Shown: positions 48,346-59,000 of the stretch, in pieces
Numbering within the stretch: position 1 is the stretch's first letter
How the letters are laid out: every line of letters begins with the position of its first letter
DNA from: Nipponacmea schrenckii
Lineage: Eukaryota; Mollusca; Gastropoda; Lottiidae
Length of the DNA stretch: 64,000 bases
Reading direction: 5' to 3'
Assembly: GCA_030562195.1 (NCBI GenBank)
Contig: CM060201.1
Span: 29,556,067 to 29,620,066, forward strand
Translations under genes and position numbers: made by a program
The notes under the pieces: generated by a model
Told to the model about the DNA's origin: nothing
Seen by the model: only the letters and a program-made list of their open reading frames with translations
Databases searched by the model: none

Positions 48346-49336
48346 CTTAAAGGGGTGGTTGAAAGGTTATATTTCATGTCAATTGTATATCGATATTAAA
48401 ATATTTAGATTATAATTATTAATTACATTATTATTACCAAAGAGATTCAACACAGCAGTCTTTGAGTTTTTTTTAAACAAAGAGGAGTTGTGTTATTCTG
48501 AATAGTTTCTAATTGATTTCTTTTAATCATGTGGTTCATCAGAGTTATGTCCCATTTCGCACTGGACCATCATTATATAAACAAACGTTTTTTTTTATCG
48601 GCTTTGAGCTGTATTTGTCCTCTAATAACAGGTAGCAAAGGGTTGATTGAATAATATATATAATAATCATGATACTGAAGAGAACATTCTGAATACTGAT
48701 GTGTAAAGATCTATTTCTGTTACATGATGCGATATGACAAGGCCAACTGACCAACCTATTTTTATGGTATCTCATTCTATTGATTTTGACCGGTGTGAAG
48801 ACAGTGTCAATGTCAAACCATGGTTGGTCGAAACCGATTGGAAAACTGACCATATATGGATGGTCAAATAAAAACATAGGTTTAATATTATATAAAGTTG
48901 TATATCATTTAACTTCTGTTCTCTTAGTTGTCAGTAGTGTAGGACAATGACATTGTATTCTGTTGGTTGATTGACTTGAGGGTCAGAATATGGGACAGAT
49001 GAACAATTAATATTATTAAAGTTTAAAGTATTGGCTAACTCTTTTCATCAATGGACATTGTAAGCCAATGTTCTGTCTCATTGGCAATGATGTAGATCCA
49101 TGTCTTATCCTACATTATTATTGTAATAAGTTGAAGCTGTTTTCTTGTTTGAATGAATGAAGTCTATTTTAGGGATTGGAGTCATATTTTGCTGAGTGAC
49201 TGAAAAATTGAGAAAACATTTAAATTTCATCAGAAACTCATTTAGAATGACTTGGCATAATTTCATTAGTCTATTTGCTGAATATTACTAAAGAAGTTGC
49301 CTTAGTTGACAATTTGATTGTATTTCTCTTTTCCAG

Positions 49337-49391
49337 GCCTTCTACATCTAATGAGAAGATATTTTAATTGAATCAAAGGTTGTATAAAAAG
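49337..49391 (+). other. Possible 5' untranslated exon of the ABCB gene
   Basis: A 55 nt segment preceded by a strong acceptor (tttctcttttccag) and followed by GTAGGT. It lies 405 bp before the acceptor of the first coding exon (ttcag ending 49795), has an in-frame-independent ATG, and shows no coding character. Inference only. Confidence 0.3.
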
Positions 49392-49679
49392 GTAGGTCTA
49401 AGTAGGCCATAGTATTAATTTGAATATTTCCTTTTATGAATCAAAGGATGTATATATTTTGTTGGGCATGTTAGAAATTATTATGAGATGAGTTTTTGCT
49501 CATTTCCATTGACTATATCTGACTACCAAGAGAAAAAATGAGCCGATTTTAAGATTTGCTTCAAAGAACTGCTTCACTTATAATCAAAACAAAACAAACA
49601 TGTTTACTTGTATAATTTGACATCTAGGAAATGCAATGGATATATGTAGTTCCCTCTTTCTATTTTGACGACACTTCTG

Positions 49680-49745
49680 TTATTCCATACGCTATGGAAT
49701 GGGCTTAGTTTAATATGGGTTAAAAAGACCATGTCAACACGTGTA
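49680..49745 (+). repeat. Dispersed repeat, family F copy upstream of ABCB exon 1
   Basis: gggcttagtttaatatgggt and aaaagaccatgtcaaca match the family F core. It ends about 50 bp before the acceptor of the first coding exon. Confidence 0.5.
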
Positions 49746-49806
49746 TTATACTTGATGCAATGTCAAACAACCATATAATACATTATATGTTTCAGGATAA
49801 GTCAAG

Positions 49807-50011
49807 ATGGCACCTCCAGATGATACAGAGAAATCACCCACAAGATCTAAATATGTTAGTTTAGAGAATGGTGATATACAGGATAATGATATGAGTGAAA
49901 CCGTTATAGAAGGCAGACATTATTATACCCTACCTACCTTACGATTTATTAATATTGTAAAAATTATTATATTTATTGACGGTATATTATCTATTGTTTT
50001 ATGGCTTACAG
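49807..50011 (+). CDS. ABCB exon 1: start, acidic N-terminus and TM1 of TMD0
   Basis: Starts at an ATG in AAG-ATGG context, 11 nt after an acceptor (ttcag). Codes residues 1-68 plus the first base of Gly69; donor GTGAGA. The first 45 residues are hydrophilic with a YVSL motif. A hydrophobic helix follows at about 47-67. Confidence 0.9.
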
Positions 50012-53000
50012 GTGAGAAATTGTTCTTTACTTAAAAATTTAGTAAACTTTACCCTTTCAGATAGCGAAAACCCACATCGTTTCGTCTGAAATACAGAAGC
50101 CTTATCAGGACTTCAAATAGGTTGAAGGACCTAAAGAGCCTGAACCAAGAAAGCGATATTGTGAGGTTGTTGAGATCTGCACGTCTTGGATTTATGGATC
50201 AATAAAACAAGTTGGAAGAGAGTTCAGATCAGGTTTACGTGTGCTGAAAATTGTAGGTGCAGACAGAAAAAGAAATGGAAAATTTTGAATGTGACATATC
50301 CACTTTCAGACTGTTTGAATAGAGGCAGACTTGGAATGTACAGAATCTGTTTATAAATCTCCACTTGACCGCCTAATAGTTTTGTAATTAGACAAGGGAG
50401 ATAATTTAATAAATATTTATTTTTGCTTTCAGGTGGACGCTCAAAATATTTTGTAGACAACATAGTTCATTTTCACCTTACTGAGTCAGTTTTCGATTTG
50501 GCTTTAATATGTAGTGTTAAAGCAGTTCTATATATGTTTTTATATTCATGGCTGGAAGAACTAACCTTTAAATTCACCAACCGCCCTTTTGATCAGACCT
50601 TAAAGACAAAGACAAGATACGCCCATTTTGGAATTGTGTTTATTGCCATTACTGTACTTGCATACACAACAACTAAAGGTGGTTTAGTGTTAAATGCATA
50701 TTTAAATAAAAAGGACTATAAGATAATGCATCCAACTTACAATGCCTTAGTGATAAGTGCGTTTGTGTTCGGTTTTATTCAAATGATCTGTGCCTTGTAC
50801 AGTTTCGTAGCCATGAGAAAATTAAAAGTTTTACGTGTGTTACACCGGTTGAATGATGATGGAGAGGAAGTGGATGCAGACGGCAAACCCATCAAGAAGA
50901 AAGCTAATATATTAAGATTGATCAAATTAGCAAAACCTGTAAGTAACAAACGCTTTCTAGCTTATTTGACAATTTATTGTGAGTTTTGTTTACTAATTCA
51001 GTTAATCCACTGAAGTTTGGCTTAGAGTTTAATCTATCCCTGTTTCTACATGATATTCATAATTTCACCCATTGTCTCCCCCATATTCTACAGAATGTGC
51101 ATGTTTAAGATCCTTCAATACAGAGTAGCCTTATTCATTCCATTGTTCTTTAGCTATATCGTTATAAAAAGTATATTAATGATGTGTTTATAGGAAGCAG
51201 GTATCATCAGTTTGGCATTTTTAGCCATGTTGGGTTCCAGTGGTGTACAAATCATAGCTCCTCTATTTTTTGGTAAAGTTGTAGATGCTGCTCAACGTAA
51301 TATGGGTAAGTATAACTTTACATCTATCCTATTTGTTTTCATTTTAGTATTTCGACAAGTTATTGGCAATGAATTTAGACAAAATAATCGAATGAGGATT
51401 GTAATTGAGGTGGAATATTTAATTTTTCATATCCAATGGTTACAATATATTGTTTCAATTAGTCAACAAATCGCACTGAAAGCTACTGCTAAGCAATTTA
51501 CAGTCATGGATGAAATAATAGGCCATTTTTAAAAATTTGACATAGTAAGTTTAGAAAGGGCTTCAAAATGTCTGTTAACTAAGTCATCAAATCGCACTGA
51601 AAGCTACTGCTAAGCAATTTACAGTCGTGGATGAAATAATATTCCATTTTTAAAAATTTGACATAGTAAGTTTAGAAAGGGCTTCAAAATGTCTGTTAAC
51701 TACGTTTGTGTAGTGCATAGTCTTAGATAATTTTTTTATTTCAGATGAGTTAAATAAAACTGTGTTGATATTATTATTCATATATATTGGTGGAGCAGTA
51801 TGTTCTAGTTGCAGAAGTTGGATATTTACTCTTGCCGGTCAACGTGTGGTTGCTAGGTTACGTAGGGATCTTTTTAAGTCTGTGATTAAACAGGAAGTGG
51901 CATTCTTTGATACAAACAGGTATTTAACTGCTAATTTCTATATTTATAATTACCATTAATGTTAGCAATTGATATTAACCATGTAGAATGTGACTAGTGT
52001 TACCTATTTTCATTGTAACCAAACTACTGTTACTTACTTTCAAAGTAACCAAATTAGTGTTACATATTTTTACTGTGATCAAACTAGTGTTACCTGTTTT
52101 CACTTTGACCAAACTATTGTGACCAATTTACTATTGTTATTAATTTTCACTGTGACCTTTCTAATTTTTTCACTGACCAAACTATTGTGACCAATTTAAT
52201 ATGTTAGTCAATTTTTTACCAGTTTATCTATTGATCATGTTGCTGTGATGTACCATGACCATTTTACTGCTTCAGATCTTCATAAAATTTGATGTATTCT
52301 ACTGCATAATATTATTAAACATTTGTTGGAAAGTTGAGTTATTTGTGTTTAGAAAATATTGTTTATGTTTAGAACTGGTGAAATATGTAATAGATTGTCT
52401 TCTGATACGCAAGTTTTGCAAAATGCAGTGACAGTAAGTATGGATATACTAATAGTTCATTTCTTATTCTTTTATTCTTGAAAACTTTAATAATATATAA
52501 GGCCCAGATTATAAATACATCAATATGATTGGGCAATAAAACATTTATTCTAGTAATTGACCAATCAGATGACTTCAACAATAAAATCATCATAAGTGAA
52601 TTTTTTATCGAACAAGGCCTCAGAGTGTTAAAAAATCCTGTATAAAATTTCGTTTGACTTTCAGTATATAGATCTTTCATTTGTAAAAAAATCCTAATGG
52701 TATTTTTCCATCATAATTGAAATTTCAATTATAGGTAAATATGTCCATGTTGTTTCGGTATTTACTACAAATAGTAGGATCATTGGTATTGATGTTTGTA
52801 TTAAATTCAGCATTAACTGGTGTACTATTAGCTGTAGTACCTATTGTGTCTCTAGGTGCTGTCCAATATGGTAGGATATATATATGATATTTTCTCCCTT
52901 TTCCAATACTATTTTGTACAAAATATGTTCTATTGAATTATGAAAATCAAGGGTTGTTTTAGGTGTATTTAATGACCTTGTGGACACCATGCTTGTTGAC

Positions 53001-56000
53001 ATCTAAAAGGAAGAAAACATAAGATACAATGCCTTGTCCAATGTCTGTTTTGGGACAATGCGAGATAATCCATCAGTAGAAAATTGAATACACCCTTGAC
53101 TGATCTCTTTTTTTATTACTTACTTCCAATTGAGAATCCAGAAAGATCAATGCCTAGAGATTTAGAAAGGAAAAGGAGTAATTATTCTTGTAAAAAAAAA
53201 TGGCGTTTTTATCTTTGGCCTTATGTCTCCAATATAAATATGGCTGGTCTCTTGGCCAACATATTGGGAAAGATAAAGCATCTTAATGAAAGTGTGAAGA
53301 TCAAAATGAGAATTTGTCAATAAAAATAAGAAAATCTCTTTGTATATTTGTACAGGTAGATATTTAAAGAAAGTAAGAAAAGAGTTTCAAGATCGATTAG
53401 CAGACGCAGGAACTACAGCAGAAGAAGCTCTTTCTAGTATCAGAACTGTCAGGTCATTCTCTGGTGAAACTAAAGCTATACAAGCTTACAGCGCTGATAT
53501 TGATAAAAGTTATAAACAAGGATCCAAGTTGGCTGCTGCTTCAGGTAAAAGCTTAACCCTTTGACTTCATTATATATCTTGACCCTTACATCGTTTTCAA
53601 TTTTGTTATCTTAAAGGAATTGTGAAACTCTTTTTAACTTCTATTTGGGACTGTCCAATTTATCCTTTAACACCTGTGATTCCTGGAATTCCATAAAGAG
53701 CAAACCAGAAATGCGGCAGCTCCTGTAAAGCAAACTTGTACCCACCCTAAGACTAAAATAACATAATTCGCTTATCTCCCCTTACAAGATGGCGGCAATC
53801 AATAAGAGTGTTTAAACATTATTTATTTGACTAAGAATGTTTTATTTATGTTTTAAGGGTTATTTGATGGTACTATAGGATTACTATCCTATGGCGCCGT
53901 GTTATTAGTATTATGGTATGGTGGTAAATTAGTCTATGAAAATACTCAAGATCCTGATACTGGTATTTCACCAGGTGTCCTTACATGTAAGTCTTATTAA
54001 TACTCTGGAACCTCATCATACATTTTCATATTCAAATCTTCTATATATAGTTGACATCAAGCCGACCTTCCAAGCAGAGTTTTTCTTAGCTTGATTTGGG
54101 AGTTAAACTACCTCTTTAAGGTTATGTTTCAGAAAACTGTGAAAGAGTACAGTACTATGTACCAGGATTTAACCTATTTATCAGATACCAAGCCTTCATC
54201 AGAAGGTTATCTGAGACCTCATTCTCTAACACTTAACTTAAGATAATTTTATTGTTGAAGTCATCTGATTGATCAAGCACTAAAATCAATATTAAATTTA
54301 GTTCTATTGTCCAGTTTGATTACTTATTTTCTTCAAGCCTAGATTTCAGGGTACTTAAGTTTTCGAGAATAAGAAGAACCAGTACAGTTGTATAGGAGAA
54401 AAGTGAAATTGATCATCAATTTTATGCCACAGACTTCAAGTGGAACTTAATTATCACCTTCAAATGAGAGTATGTAATGCAAAGCTTTATGTGTTTCTCT
54501 TATCATTTTTCAGCCTTTCTCCTGTACACATTACAAGTTGCTTTGGCATTTGCTCTTCTGTCTTCATTATATGGTGATTTTATGCAGGTAGGTTTTCAAT
54601 GTTGTAATTTAGCTAAAGAGTAAACTGTTGTTCAAGTGCCAAAATGAGGAAATCCAGATTCATTTTTGCGTCTTCAACCGTTGAACTGACAAATAGGAAT
54701 ACAGGCTTGGTATTGGCATCAAGGAATCTCCGAAATTGGCTTTCAAATCCTTAATAAGGCAATATAGCACCTTGCATGTTTACATTGAATTCCATTTGTT
54801 CAATGTTCTTGTTCTTTAAGATTAATGAAAGTGAATTTCAATTGGCAAACTGTTCCGAATGCGACAATATAGATTGTATCAAATATATTGATGATGGTGC
54901 TTAAACAGATTCATGTTGGCATTATTCAATAGAAAATGGCCTCAATTAAATTTGAAGAGGTCAATTTAAAAATCTATTCCTATCTCCACCATTTTATATC
55001 TTCTTTCATTTTGAATGTTTTCTGTTTGAATGTTTGAATGTTTGATTGGATCTCTAAATCACCAATCCGACCTCCGTAAAAATATGTCATATGTTAGGTT
55101 AGCCAATGAGAGTTCATTTAGCTAATGATATTGTTTATTGTAGGCTTTAGGTGCATCACTACGTATATTTGAGTTATTTGATCGTAAACCCTTAGTTAGT
55201 TGTGAAAATGGAGATATTTTACCAGTGTTTGAAGGCCGTAAGTTTTGTTTTTTCATCAGATATATTTCACTGTTTGATAAATATCATTTGATAAAAGTCT
55301 GAAAAAAGAGTTAACATATTTGACAATCAAATTCAATTAAATGGACACAATTATATGGATAACAATTACTTTATTAAATAAATTGCGACGTTTCAACGAT
55401 GATACTCTTGTCTTTATCTAGCAAGTAATTGTTATCCATAAAATTGTGTCCAGTTATTGTTTACATCAATTACTAAATGCTACAAGGAAATAAAATTTGA
55501 AATTGTTATCCATAAAATTGTGTCCATTTATTTTATCCACCAATTACTAAACATCACAAGGACATAAAATTTGAAATGGTTTTACTATAAACAATTAAAA
55601 TCTGATTGTGTGTTTTAGATGTAGAATTTAAAAATGTCCATTTTACCTATCCCTCCAGACCAGAAACACCTGTTATTAAGGTAAATCATTATGTTATTAT
55701 GTTCATAGGTCAAATCTATTGGCATCTTGTCAAATCTCCACCCCTGTTCATCATGCTGCCTTGAAGCTGCGGGGTTCTGTAGAACAGCGGTTAGAGCGTT
55801 GGTTCTTTACTTCATGACGTCATTTGCTTGGATGCGTTGAAAATGTTGGATGTGAGTTCTAATCTCGATCAGCGTGTGAAAGTCCGATGACCTTGAATAA
55901 TTCCAGTTCACCCAGCTGAAATGGGTACAGATAATCCGGGAAAGATTAATGCCAAGAGGTTTGGCCAAGGACCAGCAGGTAGAAAGGATCCCTGTCATGA

Positions 56001-59000
56001 CTTCAGAACCTAAGTTGTTATCCTTGTAAAATATAGCCTAGTCTGTAGTAGTAATACAAGTGAGGGAAATTACATATTCATAGCTCTATAGTGTTTTATC
56101 CAAATTGGCTTATGGATATTTCTTGGAAATCTCAGCCATTGAAATCAAAATCTGGTTATAGGCATGTTGTTATCATTTCCACGCCTAAAAAACAAAGTGT
56201 AGTGGGTTTAGTTTAATACAGGTTAATAAGACTGTCAAAACTTTTATTTGTAATATGATGAACAATTGGGAACCGATAGTAATTTTGTGTTAATGCTGAT
56301 TAAAGCAAATTTTGTAGATTCACAATTAAATTTGGAGTACGGTAAGAAAATACTGGATGAAATGGCTTGGTTATTGAAATGTATATTTATTACAGGGTAT
56401 TAATTTAACAGTTAGCCCAGGACAAGTTGTAGCACTAGTTGGACCGTCTGGAGGGGGCAAGTCTACTATAGTTAGTTTAATAGAAAGATTTTATGATCCA
56501 GATAGTGGGAATATTTCTCTAGGTAAATATACTCACATTGTTTAGAGGCACCAGAAATTGTCATGACTAAAGGTAGTTCAATGTTGAAGTGTCCAGTCTT
56601 ATGAACTGGTCAATAGCTCATGAAGCTACAATTGGAAAATAGAGTAAGATATATGTCTCCAAGAATGACAAATTTAGGAGACTATTTACTACAGTGTGCA
56701 GTTTTGGAAGAATTTTCTCTCATCTTACAGAATATAGGTTCTTAGTTAATTATGTGATGGAAATACCTAATCAGCTTATCTGCTTTGAAAAGTTCAAAGA
56801 GCTGTTTATCTATGCTGAATCAATTTGGGACAAATAGTTTCTTAAATTTCTTGGGTGAAGCTTTTAGTAACTTTTCAATTTAAACTTAATGGTATGATTA
56901 ATATTTATGGGGTCGTTTTGGGGTCAAAATCTGCGTATTATTCATGCAAGTATACAGAATGTCTTTTATCAATTTTAAGAGTAATCTGTTAACTATTGTT
57001 TCTCTATCAGGAGGTCAAGATTTGACTAGTTTAGATCCCCAATGGTTTAGACAGAAGATAGCTATGGTCAGTCAGGAACCCACTTTATTTGCCTGTTCGA
57101 TCAAAGAAAATATAGCTTATGGTAAAAACGCTACAGATGCTGAGGTAAGACTATACATGTATTACAAAAATTTGGAAGATTTATGGAAAAAATTAAGTCA
57201 AATACTTTGATTGAACATTGTTCACTTTATCCATATAGCTTTGCATGAGGCGGTGTATTTTTATCCAATCAAAAGGACCCATTTAAGAGAGGGGCTGTCA
57301 ATACTATTTTTAAGTTCTGTGCATATTGATTGGATGGTTTGAACATCATGTGACAAGATGAATATTCATTACATCTAGGGCTAGTGGTTAGGTCATATTT
57401 GCCGAACATGCCCATTTGTTCTGTCCTATTTGATTAAAAATAGGCCTGTACATAAAATTTCAACAAGTCCCTACTAAGAGATTCACTTGCTAAAGTGAAA
57501 CACAGTAGAACCACATGTAGAAGGGATTGGGAGCAATGTCTTATCTAAATTATCATAGATAGAAGAAGCAGCCAAACAGGCTAATGCTCATGAGTTTATA
57601 CTGACGTTTGAGAATGGTTATGAAACATTAGTTGGTGAAAGAGGTGTTCGACTATCGGGTGGACAGAAACAACGTATAGCTATAGCTCGTGCTTTAATAA
57701 TGGATCCTGTTATATTATTACTTGATGAGGTATGTAGATACACCAAAGCCTTGTTGTCATGGCAATGGAAAAGGGTCAAGAAGGCTTTCAGGCTTAAATG
57801 GGCAGATTTTGAAGTTATTTGCTCACATAGATGCAAACTGTACTCTAAATTTCTTTTTTTTGCACATAACTATAATTGGTAATTTCAGACATATATTGTT
57901 TTGTAACCACTTTCAAATGAAATTTACAGAAATGTATGGTAAACTTTATCTGAAAGTTTTAACTGAAAATATCTTTGAAAGACTAAAATTGGTTCAAGTG
58001 TGTAAAATCAACCTTTTGATCTGTTGCTATGGTTTTTGGTTGAGGTTATGTATGGATTCAAGCAAATTAAACATATTACACATTCTTTATAAGTTAAACA
58101 CAAGGGTTTTCCTCCACGAACAGAAAATGTTCAGCAAATTTTTCAATTGTGAACATTGCTGATTACTTGTATAACATATTTATAGGCTACTAGTGCATTA
58201 GATGCAGAAAGTGAACATTTGGTACAAGAAGCTATTGATCGTGCAATGAAAGGTCGAACTGTAATAGTAATTGCCCATAGATTATCTACTGTTAGAAATG
58301 CTAATAAGGTTTGTATATGCATATTTTATATTTTATATACGTGGTTACTATGCACCTCATCTTAGCGATTGAATCTAGTAAAATCACTGTCTCTGCAATA
58401 ATGCTCACTTCTTCCTGACAAGCATTCAACAAGTTGGCAGAAATAGAACGCAATAATACTGAGTGATAACATTGTTGTTTCTTGTTGGAGTTCTGTTTGA
58501 AGAAATTATGCGCTTTTTCGTAAAGTTCTAGCACTTCTGAAGACTATTTTAAATATTCAAGACCCAAATCAACCCCTGAAAATGGTGAACCATGGTGTTT
58601 ATATGTGAACTTTAGTAGAGATTTCTGAATTAAGCGTGATCAGTATGGAAGTTTCTGATCTATACTTGTTGACCTACGAAGCCTATTTTCAACTCGACAT
58701 TTAAGACAGACAAACGGACATGACCAGCATATATGACCAAATCAACAGCACTGGAAATCAGCATTGAAATACATGTTTTGAATTTAATGTTTTTTCTTAG
58801 CAATGAAGAAATCGTTTTATTTTATTGTTGTCTGTAGGTTATAGTAATAGATAAAGGTGAAATAGCAGAACAAGGAAGTCACGATGAATTATTAGCTGTG
58901 AATGGTGTCTATAAAAGATTAGTTTTACGTCAACTTACTGCTGGAGGCATGATGGTTAATATTGATAACGATAATGGTAGCGATAATGGTAGCGAAGAGA

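Larger units (their letters stand above)
48346..49795 (+). other. Upstream region of the ABCB gene (5' UTR exon and intron)
   Basis: AT-rich sequence between the promoter region and the first coding exon. A good polypyrimidine-AG acceptor (tttctcttttccag, ending 49336) and a GTAGGT donor (49392) bracket a possible untranslated exon. A copy of the 'gggcttagtttaat' repeat lies at about 49690-49745, just upstream of the first coding exon. A 110-codon minus-strand open frame (48545-48877) has no recognisable features. Confidence 0.4.

Noticed and set aside
48545..48877. 110-codon minus-strand open frame between the two divergent genes
   Set aside because: Lies in the upstream region of the ABCB gene; composition not gene-like, no known motif.
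51212..51532. 106-codon frame read as one piece
   Set aside because: Only 51212-51305 is ABCB exon 3; the rest is intron after a clear GTAAGT donor.
57618..57836. 72-codon minus-strand frame over the NBD exon
   Set aside because: Antisense shadow of ABCB exon 14.
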